NCBI GenBank assembly: GCA_017450125.1
Contig: JAFSWZ010000010.1
Span: forward strand, 1 to 64,000
Direction of reading: 5' to 3'
DNA: 64,000 bases
From: Synergistaceae bacterium
GTDB lineage: Bacteria > Synergistota > Synergistia > Synergistales > Aminobacteriaceae
Part shown: positions 53,610 to 63,197 of the stretch, piece by piece
Layout: each line of letters begins with the position of its first letter
Position numbering within the stretch: the stretch's first letter is position 1
Made by a program: the position numbers and the translations under genes
Notes under the pieces: model-generated
The model's database searches: none
What the model was told of the DNA's origin: nothing
What the model saw: the letters and a program-made list of their open reading frames with translations, nothing else

Positions 53610-56432
53610 CTAATCACTGTCCGCCATAACTTCACCCTTGAACTCACCTTTTCGGCACAAGCTCTTGACCTTGCACCACTGGCACAGATCACAGCTGTAC
53701 TCAGGCGAGAACTCTCCGCGTTCCAGAACCCTCACCGCACATTTCATTGCGTATTCACCCTCAAGAGTGCGGGCTGTTATGTCGCCGTCGAACGTCTTTG
53801 ACGCGTACTCGCTAAAGGCGGCCTGCGCAGACTTCTCGATTGTCCCGGAGACTTTGCCGTCCTCGAGGCCGAGAATGTACACCCCCGCCAAGCTGCAACT
53901 CTTGAACATCGCCGCGTACACCGAAAGCTGAAGCCCCCGTGCGAACTCCTTGCGTCCGTCTTTATTCCACCAGTACGAAGCTATCGCGGTTTTGTCGTCG
54001 TATTTCTCGCCCTTGCCGGTCTTGTAGTCAGCGATGAAGGCTGAAGTAGTGCCGTCGGGTGCCCTGAGAATCTCTACCCTGTCGCACTGTCCAAAGAACG
54101 CAACGCCATCAGAATCCTCCTTCAGGTGCGCTTCCTTCTCAATCAGAATCTCAGTGTGCGTCCAGCCCGCTTTGTGAAGGCCGTCAAGTATGCCCATTTG
54201 AAGCCTCTTCAGCCTGTCAGCACGCCAATACACGGAAGACAGCCTCCTCTTCAGCCGCAAATCGTGAATGAGCCTGCGGAAATCCTCGTAATCTTCCGCG
54301 ACGCTCTCCAGCCTCTGCCATTCCTTGTCGGCTATATCTTTGAAGACACTGCCCGGAGCGTTCATGTCTTCGCGGTAAGCCTTCCAGACGCACTCCCAGT
54401 ACTTGTGCAGGAGATCTCCCCACTTTGCGGAACTTGCTAGCTCTGAGGACGGCTCGTAGATTCCTGCCTGCCTCCTCTGCCACCACAGGAACGGGCAGAG
54501 CAGAAGTTCGCGGATGTCGCTCGCTCCGACATGCTTTGCCTCCTTCGTGATTACGGGCGGTGTGCGCTGGATTGTGCCTCCTGCGTCAACCTCTGGGAAA
54601 GTGAAGCCGTCCCCGCCGAGCAGAATCGAGATTCCTTCCGCAGGTAAACTCTCCACCTTCCAGCCCGTCATCTCGTCCCTGAACCTCTGCATGAACGGGG
54701 ACTCTGAGACCGGCCGTCCTTCGTCGTCAAGCAGAGGCCGTGAGATTATCGTCAGGTTTTCGCCCGTGTGCACAAGCCTCCTGAACACTGCCTCCTTCTG
54801 CTGTGCCTTGTCGTTCAGCGTGGGAAGGTAAACGTTCATGCCGGTGAGCTTGATGCGCTCCTCCGTGCCCAGAAGAGGCGATGCCTGCATGTTGCCGGAG
54901 TATTCGCGCATCGTTACGCCCGTCATTATCCAGACCGGGAACGAGGCCAAGACCGGCGGCTGTCCGGTGAAGATTCTCACGCTGTTTGCCGTCTGGATAG
55001 GAGCGCGGGTGTTGGTGTTCCTGCACCACGTCTCAAGGAAGCTGTACGCCTCCTCGCCGCTGAGCCTGAGGTCAAGCACCGGCCCGAGATCCGGCGAAAG
55101 TTCGTCGAGCGTCAAGGCTTTGTGCCTGACGGTCTCTATCGCACTCGCTGTCTGCCGGACTGCCTCGTCGAGCTCGGGTAAGTCCGCTGTCCTGTCCTTG
55201 CGTTCAAGCCACGTGTTCAGGAAGTCGCGGAACATTGCCATGATTTTGCTGGGAGTGTGCTTCTTGCTGAAGACCTCGCAGAATTTCCGTATATTCTGCA
55301 TCGCCTTCAGTGCGTCAGCGAACACCTCGCCTGTACCTCCCGCTAAATACTCCTCCCAGTTGTTGAGGCCGGTACGTCCGTCCCTGAACGCTTCTAGTGC
55401 GGGGAAGCCAGAGCCCGCAAAGCACGGCTGAGTGAGCAGCATCGCGGTGTCGTACGTCGGGAAGCTCCTCGTGTGCAGGCCGTAGACTGAGGCCAAGACC
55501 TTGCCCGGCAGCGTCTGGCTTATGGGAATGCCGCTCATGAAGTCATACGGTATCCCGTACCTCGCGAAAGCCTGCGCAAACGAGTCCTCCCTGCCGTCCT
55601 TTAGCATCATGCCTATCGCGTCAAAGCCCGGAAATTCTCCCATCTCCGGCTTCTCGCCCGCAGACCACAAGGCCAGCGTACGCGCAATCATCTCGGCTTC
55701 AAGCCCGGGCTCAGTGATGTTGAGCTCGAGCACTCGTCCTGACGACGGAGCAGCTTTTACCCTCTGCCCGAACTGCGAGGCCGCGTCGCCGAAACCTTCC
55801 AGCCCGGCTTCAGGCTTGATGATGATTACTTCCCTGCACCTGTCCTCAAGAGCACGCACAAGCTCAAGCTGGCTGTGGTTGAAGGACAGGAAGCCCGTGA
55901 ACACCATCACGTAATCTTTTCCCCACGACTGATTAGCCCGCAAGGCCTCAACTGTCGCGGTGCACACCTGCGCGCTGTCGATTAGACGGTGAGCGTCAAG
56001 GTACTCGATATAGTGCGAATAAACTTCCGGCAGGAGAAATTCTTCGGGTTTGTCGCTGTCGGGGTTGTGAGTGAGCTTTTCGGGGGATACCGCCTCGTTG
56101 AGGAGCTCCCTGACATCCCGCGAAAGCACAAGAAGGAAGCCCGGCCTGCGTATTCCGGGCAGTGCGTCGAGCTTGGCTTTGTACTTGGGGATTACGCCTT
56201 CGAGGATTGAGCCGAGAATCAGAAGGTGATCCGGCGGAGAGAACATTCCGCGCCGGGATTCCTTGCTGACGGCTTCGTAGAGGTCATTCCACGTCCACGC
56301 GTCGGGCTCGCTGATGAAGAATTTGTCTTTTCGTGAAGGGATGATTATGTGCGTGTAGCTGTCCCTCTCGAGGCCGGAGAGTATCCCCGACAGGTCTTCA
56401 GCGTTGGAATATGCGAAAATTTTTGCGCTCAT
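53610..56432 (-). CDS. AddB-like PD-(D/E)XK nuclease
   Basis: 940 residues. The N-terminal half has a degenerate helicase-like layout with no clear Walker motif; the C-terminal third is a RecB-type nuclease: EKEAHLKEDSDGVAFFGQCDRVEI and FIADYKTGKG give the D...DYK active site. Cys in LLLCPFLWWQRR and the CDLCQWCKVKSLC cluster match the iron-sulfur staple of AddB nucleases. This suggests recombination-repair end processing. No AddA helicase gene lies beside it. It converges with gmd at 20 bases. Confidence 0.85.
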   Translation of the reverse strand: MSAKIFAYSNAEDLSGILSGLERDSYTHIIIPSRKDKFFISEPDAWTWNDLYEAVSKESRRGMFSPPDHLLILGSILEGVIPKYKAKLDALPGIRRPGFLLVLSRDVRELLNEAVSPEKLTHNPDSDKPEEFLLPEVYSHYIEYLDAHRLIDSAQVCTATVEALRANQSWGKDYVMVFTGFLSFNHSQLELVRALEDRCREVIIIKPEAGLEGFGDAASQFGQRVKAAPSSGRVLELNITEPGLEAEMIARTLALWSAGEKPEMGEFPGFDAIGMMLKDGREDSFAQAFARYGIPYDFMSGIPISQTLPGKVLASVYGLHTRSFPTYDTAMLLTQPCFAGSGFPALEAFRDGRTGLNNWEEYLAGGTGEVFADALKAMQNIRKFCEVFSKKHTPSKIMAMFRDFLNTWLERKDRTADLPELDEAVRQTASAIETVRHKALTLDELSPDLGPVLDLRLSGEEAYSFLETWCRNTNTRAPIQTANSVRIFTGQPPVLASFPVWIMTGVTMREYSGNMQASPLLGTEERIKLTGMNVYLPTLNDKAQQKEAVFRRLVHTGENLTIISRPLLDDEGRPVSESPFMQRFRDEMTGWKVESLPAEGISILLGGDGFTFPEVDAGGTIQRTPPVITKEAKHVGASDIRELLLCPFLWWQRRQAGIYEPSSELASSAKWGDLLHKYWECVWKAYREDMNAPGSVFKDIADKEWQRLESVAEDYEDFRRLIHDLRLKRRLSSVYWRADRLKRLQMGILDGLHKAGWTHTEILIEKEAHLKEDSDGVAFFGQCDRVEILRAPDGTTSAFIADYKTGKGEKYDDKTAIASYWWNKDGRKEFARGLQLSVYAAMFKSCSLAGVYILGLEDGKVSGTIEKSAQAAFSEYASKTFDGDITARTLEGEYAMKCAVRVLERGEFSPEYSCDLCQWCKVKSLCRKGEFKGEVMADSD

Positions 56433-56441
56433 CGCTGGCCT

Positions 56442-56855
56442 CTATTCCGCCGGTGCGAAAGTTACGTCCGTGTCGCCCGTCGAAGCGAACATCTCCGCTC
56501 CTGCGTCAATGTGCCCGAGATGCTGCCGCCTGAAACGTTCGCCGTTCTGCTTGTAGAGAATCACCAGACACCTTCTCGGCGGCCAGTAGATGATGTCCCC
56601 TACGCTGTAGTTCGTCGCGGTCTGCTTTGTCTCGGGGAGCTTGCCGGGCATGAAGAAGCACATCTCGCGCTCGTATAGGTCTTTCATCTTCACGGTAAAC
56701 GGCATCATCTCATAGAGAGACCTCGAGGCCACGTTGTCCTCAAGAGTAGCGTAGAGATTTCTGCCATTCGCCGCAATGATGATCCTCATCTCGCCTGCCC
56801 AAGCACTCCCGGCCAAGACCAGCAGCAGAACAACAACGGCTGTTAGCCTCCGCAT
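56442..56855 (-). CDS. Secreted cyclophilin-like fold protein
   Basis: 137 residues from MRRLTAVVVLLLVLAGSAWAGEM, a clear signal peptide. The mature part (IIIAANGRNLYATLEDNVASRSLYEMMPFTVKMKDLYEREMCFFMPGKLP, then YSVGDIIYWPPRRCLVILYKQ) matches the small bacterial cyclophilin-like beta-barrel family. Its function is not established. The start overlaps the end of the preceding small gene by 13 bases; a longer frame without a signal peptide at its end is less likely. Confidence 0.82.
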   Translation of the reverse strand: MRRLTAVVVLLLVLAGSAWAGEMRIIIAANGRNLYATLEDNVASRSLYEMMPFTVKMKDLYEREMCFFMPGKLPETKQTATNYSVGDIIYWPPRRCLVILYKQNGERFRRQHLGHIDAGAEMFASTGDTDVTFAPAE

Positions 56856-57124
56856 GAGCCGGAGCACCCTGCACAGCCCATCCCGCAAGAACCTGACTTC
56901 CACGCGTTGATGACGGGCACGAAGATGTCCATTATCGCGGGGATTTCCTCATAGCCTTCGTCCTCGTCGGTGAGGCCGAGAACCTGCATTACTTCGCTGG
57001 GAGTCTCGTAGCCGTCAAGAATGCTCTGTACGATGTCCCGAAGGTAAACTCCCCTATCCTTGCACACAGGAGTGTCCGCCGGAGCACGGCTCCAGTCGAT
57101 GCGTGATGTTACGCGTTCTTCCAT
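56843..57124 (-). CDS. Small protein with Cys/Gly-rich tail
   Basis: 93 residues. A helical body (VYLRDIVQSILDGYETPSEVMQVLGLTDEDEG) and a C-terminal SGSCGMGCAGCSGSCGG with four Cys, plus one Cys near residue 21. The tail could bind a metal or an iron-sulfur cluster. The middle recalls BFD-type helix-turn-helix segments, but I cannot assign it. GGAGGTG precedes the ATG; it overlaps the cyclophilin-like gene. Confidence 0.75.
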   Translation of the reverse strand: MEERVTSRIDWSRAPADTPVCKDRGVYLRDIVQSILDGYETPSEVMQVLGLTDEDEGYEEIPAIMDIFVPVINAWKSGSCGMGCAGCSGSCGG

Positions 57125-57136
57125 GATTACACCTCC

Positions 57137-57175
57137 AAAAAATTAACCCGCAAGACCCTCGATGAGTCCTGCGGG
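57137..57175 (-). terminator. Terminator after icd
   Basis: On the minus strand CCCGCAGGAC and GGTCTTGCGGG form a long GC stem followed by TTAATTTTTT. Confidence 0.75.
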
Positions 57176-57192
57176 CTGAATTATACCAGTTT

Positions 57193-58392
57193 CTACAGCT
57201 TCGCCGCGATTGCCTGGATAAACTGCTTGCTGTCCACAACCTGAGGAACTACGCCCTCGCACAGGCCGGACAAGTCCTTAGTCATTACGCCGCCCTCAAT
57301 GGTGCTGATGGTGGCCTTCTCGAGCCTGTCCGCGAAGTCTACAAGCTCTGCGTTGCCGTCAAGCTCGCCGCGCTTCCTGAGTGCTCCGCTCCACGCGAAG
57401 ATCGTTGCGACAGGGTTCGTTGAAGTCATCTTGCCCTCGTCGCGGTAACGGTAATAGTGCTTCGTTACTGTTCCGTGTGCCGCCTCGTACTCGAAGTTCC
57501 CGTCGGGCGAGACAAGTACGGAGGTCATCATTGCCAGCGAGCCGAAAGCCGTGCTGACCATGTCGCTCATAACGTCGCCGTCGTAGTTCTTGCACGCCCA
57601 GATGAAGCCGCCCTCTGAACGCATGACCCTTGCTACTGCGTCGTCAATCAGCGTGTAGAAGTAGGTGATTCCTGCCGCCTTGAACCTCTCGGCATACTCT
57701 GCGTCAAAGATTGCTTGGAAACGCAGCTTGAAGGTCTGGTCGTACTGCTTGGAGATTGTGTCCTTCGTCGCAAACCAGATGTCCTGCTTCGTCGAGAGCG
57801 CGTACTCAAAGCACGAACGTGCGAATGACTCTATCGAGGTGTCCTTGTTGTACATTGCCTGAAGAACGCCGGGGCACTCGTACTCGTAGACTGTCTCGCG
57901 GAAAGTCGTCCCGTTCTTGCCCGTGAAGAGAAGCTCAGCCTTGCCGGGTTCGGGTACGCGGAACTCTGTTCCCCTGTACACGTCGCCGTATGCATGACGC
58001 GCAATCGTGATGGGCTTCTTCCAGTTCTTGACGACCGGCTTGATTACGCTCGTGAGGATCGGTGCGCGGAAGACTGTCCCGTCAAGCACTGCACGGATCG
58101 TGCCGTTGGGGGACTTCCACATCTCGTGGAGGTTATACTCCTCGACTCTCTGCTTGTTGGGGGTGATGGTTGCGCACTTTACGCCGACGTGATGCTTCTT
58201 GATGGCCTCTGCGGCTTCCCAAGTGATTTTGTCGCGCGTCTCGTCTCTCTTCGGCAGGCCGAGATCGTAGTACTCCATGTTAAGCTCAACGAACGGCAGA
58301 AGGAGGTCGTCCTTGATGATCTGCCACAGTACGCGGGTCATTTCGTCGCCGTCCATCTCAACGATGGGGTTGGCCATTTTTATCTTGCCCAT
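57193..58392 (-). CDS. icd: NADP-dependent isocitrate dehydrogenase, eukaryote-type dimeric subfamily
   Basis: 399 residues. NPIVEMDGDEMTRVLWQIIKDDLL, ATITPNKQRVEEYNLHEMWKSPNGTIRA, ARHAYGDVYRGTEF and ACKNYDGDVMSD are signatures of the dimeric subfamily known from eukaryotes and some bacteria, not of the E. coli type. AAHGTVTKHYYRY is the NADP-specific loop. It makes 2-oxoglutarate from isocitrate. It follows an aconitase gene after a hairpin. Confidence 0.96.
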   Translation of the reverse strand: MGKIKMANPIVEMDGDEMTRVLWQIIKDDLLLPFVELNMEYYDLGLPKRDETRDKITWEAAEAIKKHHVGVKCATITPNKQRVEEYNLHEMWKSPNGTIRAVLDGTVFRAPILTSVIKPVVKNWKKPITIARHAYGDVYRGTEFRVPEPGKAELLFTGKNGTTFRETVYEYECPGVLQAMYNKDTSIESFARSCFEYALSTKQDIWFATKDTISKQYDQTFKLRFQAIFDAEYAERFKAAGITYFYTLIDDAVARVMRSEGGFIWACKNYDGDVMSDMVSTAFGSLAMMTSVLVSPDGNFEYEAAHGTVTKHYYRYRDEGKMTSTNPVATIFAWSGALRKRGELDGNAELVDFADRLEKATISTIEGGVMTKDLSGLCEGVVPQVVDSKQFIQAIAAKL

Positions 58393-58434
58393 GATGAATC
58401 GTGTCTCCCTTCAGAATTTATGTGTTGGTGAAAC

Positions 58435-58457
58435 GCCCCCCGAACGGATCAGGGGGC
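58435..58457 (-). other. GC hairpin between aconitase and icd
   Basis: On the minus strand GCCCCC and GGGGGC pair around an 11-base loop, with only GTTTC after it. A weak terminator or processing site within the acn-icd transcript. Confidence 0.45.
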
Positions 58458-58474
58458 AGGTGCTGCCGCTAAAG

Positions 58475-60748
58475 TTACTTCTTGCCGTTGCGGTTGAAGT
58501 TGATCAGGCAGCCGGCCTTGACGATGGTTCTCTCATTCTCGGTCATAGGCTGGATGTACAGCTCTGCCTCGAACACCTTGCCGCCCTTGATGACGTACGC
58601 CTTGATGCTCTCGAGCGCGTTGTTGTCGAGTGCCGTCCTGATGCCGGGAACGTACACGTAATCTCCGACCTCGAAGTCAGGCTGTCCCTTGAGGTGGAAC
58701 GGTATCATTCCCCAGTTCATGCAGTTCGAGCGGTAACGCTTCGTGGCGTACTCCTGCGTGATGTTGGCGAGTGCTCCAAGAACGCGCTGGCAGCTTGCCG
58801 CCTGCTCACGTGCCGAGCCGTCGCCGGGCTTGTTGGCGTAAATCGTCGAGCCGAACTCGATCGTCATCGGGTCAACGCCTTCCTGTCCGGGTATCGTCTT
58901 TATGGCCGCGTAGACTTCCGCAAGTTCGCCATGAGCCGGGCTGATACCCTTCAGCCTCTCGTACTCAATCTTCTGGACTTCCTTTGCCCTGCCGACGTAC
59001 TCGGGGTCTCTGCGCGAGAGCGTGAACTCTGCAAGTCCGAGCGGGTTCGAACGGTAGGAGCTGGTTTCGCCGGACGGAATAAGCTCGTCGGTCGTCGTAA
59101 CTTCGTCGAGAATCTTGGACACTACGCGCAGAAGGATATTCTCCGCGAGAGGCTCCTGCTCCGGCCAGTCCTTGATGTTCGGGCCGAAACGCATCGGCGA
59201 CTCAGGGTTAGCCTTGCCGAAGCCCCAGTACACTCTGGACTTGTAGGCCTTGTCGTCGTAGTGGTAGGCAGGAATGTCGCCCCAGCAGTCGAGGTCTTCA
59301 GCTGATGTGAGCTTTCCGCCGTTTGCCGCTGTTGCCGCGATTGAGCGTGCGTCCATGAGTGCCACTGCTGACATCTGGCCGTTGCCGGGCTTTGAGCCTT
59401 CGCGGTTCGGGAAGTTGCGGGTTGTGTGGCGGATGGAGAATGCGTTGTTGGCTGGTGTGTCGCCTGCGCCGAAGCACGGTCCGCAGAACGCCGTCCTGAT
59501 GATTGCGCCGGCATCCATGAGGTCAGCGAGGAAGCCCTTGCGGTCAAGGTCAACGAACACGGGCTGGCTGGACGGGTAAACGCTCAGGTAGAACTCGTCG
59601 AAGCCGCAGGACTTGCCCTTCAGTGCGTGTGCCGCCTCAACAACGTTGGTGTAGTTTCCGCCTGCGCACCCGCCGATGACTCCCTGCTGAACCTGAAGCC
59701 TTCCGTCGGGCGTAATCTTGTCCATCATCGTGAACGTTGCGCGTCCGCCTGCTACCTTCGCCGCTCTCTTCTCTGTGTCCGCGAGAATGTCCTTCATGTT
59801 CTCGTAGAACTCAGCGATCGTGTAAGCGTTTGACGGGTGGAAAGGAAGCGCGATCATCGGGCGTATCTTGGAGAGGTCGATCTCCACGCATCCGTCATAG
59901 TACGCGACATCCGCAGGGTTGAGCTCCTTGTAGTCTCCGGCTCTGCCGTGCTCTGCAAGGAACGCCTTTGTGTCGTCGTCCGTCCTCCACACTGATGATA
60001 AGCAGGTGGTCTCGGTGGTCATTACGTCAACGCCGTTGCGGTAGTCCGTCGTCATTGAGGACACGCCAGGGCCTACGAACTCCATGACCTTATTCTTGAC
60101 GTAGCCGCTCTCGAAGACTGCCTTGACGATTGCGAGGGCGATGTCATGCGGGCCGACGAACGGTGCGGGCTTGCCGGTCATGTAGATTGCTACAACGCCG
60201 GGATACGCGACATCGTATGTGTCCTCGAGGAGCTGCTTCACGAGCTCGCCGCCGCCTTCACCGATTGCCATCGTGCCGAGCGCGCCGTAGCGGGTGTGGC
60301 TGTCCGAACCCAGAATCATCTTGCCGCAGCCTGCAAACATCTCGCGCATGAACTGGTGAATTACTGCGATGTGCGGAGGAACGTAAATTCCGCCGTACTT
60401 CTTGGCCGCACTCAGACCGAAATAGTGGTCGTCGTCGTTGATTGTTCCGCCGACTGCGCAAAGCGAGTTATGACAGTTGGTCATTGCGTAGGGAAGCGGG
60501 AACTTCTTCATTCCTGACGCTCTGGCAGTCTGGATGATGCCGACAAACGTGATGTCGTGGCTGGCCATTGCGTCGAACTTGATGCGCAGGTGATCCATGT
60601 CGTCAGACGTATTGTGCGACTTCATGATGCCGTAAGCGATCGTGCCCTTCTTTGCGTCGGCCTTGACGTACTTGCCGCCAGCCTGGCTCTCGGGGACTAT
60701 CGTTGTGCCGTTGACGAGATAGACACCTTCATCGTAGAGTTTGATCAT
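58475..60748 (-). CDS. Aconitate hydratase family protein
   Basis: 757 residues, aconitase superfamily. The 4Fe-4S cysteines occur in CGPCFGAGD and in the [10 protein letters not shown] loop; [22 protein letters not shown] is the family signature, and the swivel domain follows ([13 protein letters not shown]). It most likely interconverts citrate and isocitrate, as icd follows in the same direction; other hydroxy-acid hydratases share this fold. No citrate synthase is nearby. GAGGGGG precedes the ATG. Confidence 0.93.
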   Translation of the reverse strand: MIKLYDEGVYLVNGTTIVPESQAGGKYVKADAKKGTIAYGIMKSHNTSDDMDHLRIKFDAMASHDITFVGIIQTARASGMKKFPLPYAMTNCHNSLCAVGGTINDDDHYFGLSAAKKYGGIYVPPHIAVIHQFMREMFAGCGKMILGSDSHTRYGALGTMAIGEGGGELVKQLLEDTYDVAYPGVVAIYMTGKPAPFVGPHDIALAIVKAVFESGYVKNKVMEFVGPGVSSMTTDYRNGVDVMTTETTCLSSVWRTDDDTKAFLAEHGRAGDYKELNPADVAYYDGCVEIDLSKIRPMIALPFHPSNAYTIAEFYENMKDILADTEKRAAKVAGGRATFTMMDKITPDGRLQVQQGVIGGCAGGNYTNVVEAAHALKGKSCGFDEFYLSVYPSSQPVFVDLDRKGFLADLMDAGAIIRTAFCGPCFGAGDTPANNAFSIRHTTRNFPNREGSKPGNGQMSAVALMDARSIAATAANGGKLTSAEDLDCWGDIPAYHYDDKAYKSRVYWGFGKANPESPMRFGPNIKDWPEQEPLAENILLRVVSKILDEVTTTDELIPSGETSSYRSNPLGLAEFTLSRRDPEYVGRAKEVQKIEYERLKGISPAHGELAEVYAAIKTIPGQEGVDPMTIEFGSTIYANKPGDGSAREQAASCQRVLGALANITQEYATKRYRSNCMNWGMIPFHLKGQPDFEVGDYVYVPGIRTALDNNALESIKAYVIKGGKVFEAELYIQPMTENERTIVKAGCLINFNRNGKK

Positions 60749-60839
60749 TAAGGTTATACCCCCTCAGAAATATATATGATGTACAGAAAAAATATTGTCG
60801 TGAAAAAATGTGAGTGTGTACTAAAATTTTGTTTCCTGA

Positions 60840-60845
60840 ATTATA
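60840..60845 (-). promoter_or_regulatory. Candidate -10 box upstream of aconitase
   Basis: TATAAT on the minus strand within the AT-rich gap 60749-60896, about 90 bases before the start codon. The -35 region is poor (TTTGAA at a 15-base spacing). Nothing else is recognisable in this gap. Confidence 0.35.
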
Positions 60846-60896
60846 ACACGTTGGGATAAATTCAAATGTACGTGTAATTCAGTAGATAATCATCTC

Positions 60897-61817
60897 TTAG
60901 TCCTTGCCGCACGATGCCATGTTCATTATCGCCTTCACGAAATCCGGCATACTCACTCCGACTGCTCCTGCTGCTTTCGGGACGAGGCTTGTTGCGGTCA
61001 TTCCCGGAGCTGTGTTGACCTCAAGGATGTAGGCTTCACCTTCCGGCGTGAGGCGGAAATCCGCCCTGCTGTAGCCCGAGCATCCCAGCACCTCGTGAGC
61101 CTTCACCGCGAGTTCGCTGACGTGTGCCGCTTCTTCTGTGGTGATTGGTGCGGGGACAAGGTATTCTGTCGCGCCTTTGGTGTACTTGTTCTTGTAGTCG
61201 TAGAAGCCCGTGTGCGGGTCAATCTCGATTACGGGGAGGGCTTCTGTTCTGCCGTCGTGCTCCCAGACTGCGCAGGTGAGTTCCCGTCCCTCTATGTAAC
61301 GCTCTATGAACACGTCGCCTTCGTAGCTCGCGCGTGCTGTCTCTGCCGCCTGACGAAGGAGCTCGTCAGTTGCGCCGTGAATTATCGTTATCCCGACGGT
61401 ACTGCCTCCGCTAGAGGGCTTGACGACGACATCACTGCCGAGTTTCGTGATGACTTCCTCAAGGCTCACCGGCCAAGTCAGGCTCTCGGGGACAGGGATT
61501 CCGTTCTGCGCAAAGAGTGCCTGAGCACGTTCCTTGTTCATCGCGAGCGCGCTTGCTCTTGGCCCTGAACCCGTGTAGGGTATCCCCATCTCCTCAAGCC
61601 GTGCCTGAAGGTCTCCGTCTTCGCCCCAGTCTCCGTGCATCGCGATGAATGCTCCGTCGAAGCCCCTGATGTCCTCCGCCTCGTCAAGACTCCTGATGTC
61701 GAAAAGCTCAGCGGTGAAGCCCGCCTCATTCAGCGCGTCGCAGACTGCCTTGCCGCTCCGAAGGGAAACCTCGCGTTCTCTGCTGTCTCCTCCGCATAAC
61801 ACTGCAACATGTTTCAA
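60897..61817 (-). CDS. ddl: D-alanine--D-alanine ligase
   Basis: 306 residues. HVAVLCGGDSREREVSLRSG is the standard start; ATP-grasp motifs VVVKPSSGGSTVGI, EYLVPAP, GYSRADFRLT and ILEVNTAPGMTATSL are intact. It makes the D-Ala-D-Ala dipeptide of peptidoglycan. The active-site tyrosine region reads DYKNKYTKGATEY, consistent with D-Ala specificity. TTG just after GAGGTGA is the best start, giving MKHVAV; a GTG three codons earlier is also possible. Confidence 0.96.
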   Translation of the reverse strand: MKHVAVLCGGDSREREVSLRSGKAVCDALNEAGFTAELFDIRSLDEAEDIRGFDGAFIAMHGDWGEDGDLQARLEEMGIPYTGSGPRASALAMNKERAQALFAQNGIPVPESLTWPVSLEEVITKLGSDVVVKPSSGGSTVGITIIHGATDELLRQAAETARASYEGDVFIERYIEGRELTCAVWEHDGRTEALPVIEIDPHTGFYDYKNKYTKGATEYLVPAPITTEEAAHVSELAVKAHEVLGCSGYSRADFRLTPEGEAYILEVNTAPGMTATSLVPKAAGAVGVSMPDFVKAIMNMASCGKD

Positions 61818-61868
61818 TAAAATCACCTCGACAATATTATAATTAATGCCGAAAGGAGGCGGTATCTC

Positions 61869-62291
61869 ATGAAGAACAAGCCGCTGTTGATTCTCTATGT
61901 TATTGTCGTTGTGATGGCAGGTGCGCTGGTTTTCGGCGAAATGGATCGCGCAGACATTTTCGGCTCTGAGAGGCAGACGAAGTATACGATGTATGTCGGC
62001 CTCAACGACAAGGACTCGAACATGGAAGTATTCGGTTACGAGGAAGCAAAGGAAGCCATGTTCTTAATCGCGAAAAAGTACACGGGAGGGGCAACCTTCC
62101 AGCACGCGCAGGGTTTCTGGTACGACAAAGAGAGCGATACCACTTACACCGAGAACACATTAGTGTGTGTCTTTCTGGACATTGAGCCGGAAGCCGTGAA
62201 GAGCATCATGGACGAGGCATTGAAGGTCTTTAACCAGAGCAACATACTTCTCGAGACGGAAGAAGTCAGAGAAGTCTTCTGCAGCAACTAG
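61869..62291 (+). CDS. DUF3574-like membrane-anchored or secreted protein
   Basis: 140 residues. The N-terminal hydrophobic stretch LLILYVIVVVMAGALVFG is a signal anchor or signal peptide. The rest (YTMYVGLNDKDSN, FQHAQGFWYDKESDTTYTENTLVCVFLDI) resembles DUF3574 in its GLN and QGFW blocks, with final EVREVF. Function unknown. AAAGGAGG precedes the ATG; it diverges from ddl and converges with secF. Confidence 0.75.
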   Translation: MKNKPLLILYVIVVVMAGALVFGEMDRADIFGSERQTKYTMYVGLNDKDSNMEVFGYEEAKEAMFLIAKKYTGGATFQHAQGFWYDKESDTTYTENTLVCVFLDIEPEAVKSIMDEALKVFNQSNILLETEEVREVFCSN

Positions 62292-62303
62292 CGGAAAAAA
62301 ATA

Positions 62304-62330
62304 ATCCCCCCTGCGTAAGGGGGGTAATAA
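62304..62330. terminator. Bidirectional terminator between DUF3574-like gene and secF
   Basis: CCCCCC and GGGGGG pair across a seven-base loop, with TAATAATCGTT on the plus strand and ATTATTTTTTT on the minus strand. It should stop both converging transcripts. Confidence 0.8.
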
Positions 62331-62333
62331 TCG

Positions 62334-63197
62334 TTATCTCTTGTCGTACCACTCGCAGAGAAGCCCCGTAGCCACAAACATAGAGCTCCACGTTCCCGCG
62401 ATGATACCCACAAGCATTGCGTAGCTGAACGCCTGAAGCACAGGCCCTCCCCACACGCACAGCGCAATAACAGGGAACAACGTAGTCAGCGTGGTGTTGA
62501 TGGTTCTGCCCAGCGTCTGGTTCAGGGACTTGTTGACGAGGTTGACGATGCCCTCACGCGACAACGTGCCCCAGTTCTCGCGCACACGGTCGAGAATGAT
62601 TATCGTGTTGTTCAGCGAGTAACCCACAATCGTGAGGATTGCCGCAATGAACGACGAACCTATCTCCATCTGCGTGAGGCTGAAGAAACCCAGCGCGATG
62701 ATGACATCATGCACCAGCGGTATGACGCTCACAACCGCAAACCTGAACTGGAAGCGCAGTGTTATGTATATCAGTATCGCCACGAGAGCGATTGACACGC
62801 CGATTATTGCTTGGCGGCGAAGCTCCCCTCCGACTACCGGCCCGACTTTCTCGAAGCCCGTAACCTTCATGTCAGGGTAGTTTGTACTGAGAGCCTTCAC
62901 GACGTTTTCGCGGCTCTCCTCTGTGTCCTCGTTGGTACGGATTATGATTCCCTTCTCGCCGAAATTCTGAATCATCGCTTCACGCGCTACTACTCCCGAA
63001 ATTACCTGCCTGACGTTCGTGATGTCCGGCCTGTTCTCGAACTCTGCCTGTATGACGTTTCCGCCGGTGAAGTCTATTCCGAGATTGAGCCCCTTCGTGA
63101 GCAGAAGGATAATGCTTGCAATGACGAACACAAGGCTGATTGTCAGGGCAAGTTTGCGGCGGCTCATGAAGTCGAAATGCAGATTAAGTGCGCTCAT
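62334..63197 (-). CDS. secF: Protein translocase subunit SecF
   Basis: 287 residues with six membrane helices. LNLGIDFTGGNVIQAEF is the conserved periplasmic-side motif, and GFFSLTQMEIGSSFIAAILTIVGYSLNNTIIILDRVREN the helix 4 signature. SecDF uses the proton gradient to help proteins leave the SecYEG channel. The ATG overlaps the secD stop. Confidence 0.97.
   Translation of the reverse strand: MSALNLHFDFMSRRKLALTISLVFVIASIILLLTKGLNLGIDFTGGNVIQAEFENRPDITNVRQVISGVVAREAMIQNFGEKGIIIRTNEDTEESRENVVKALSTNYPDMKVTGFEKVGPVVGGELRRQAIIGVSIALVAILIYITLRFQFRFAVVSVIPLVHDVIIALGFFSLTQMEIGSSFIAAILTIVGYSLNNTIIILDRVRENWGTLSREGIVNLVNKSLNQTLGRTINTTLTTLFPVIALCVWGGPVLQAFSYAMLVGIIAGTWSSMFVATGLLCEWYDKR

Noticed and set aside
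58277-59305. Plus-strand open frame of 342 codons
   Set aside because: Antisense to the icd 5' end and to the aconitase; no family features.
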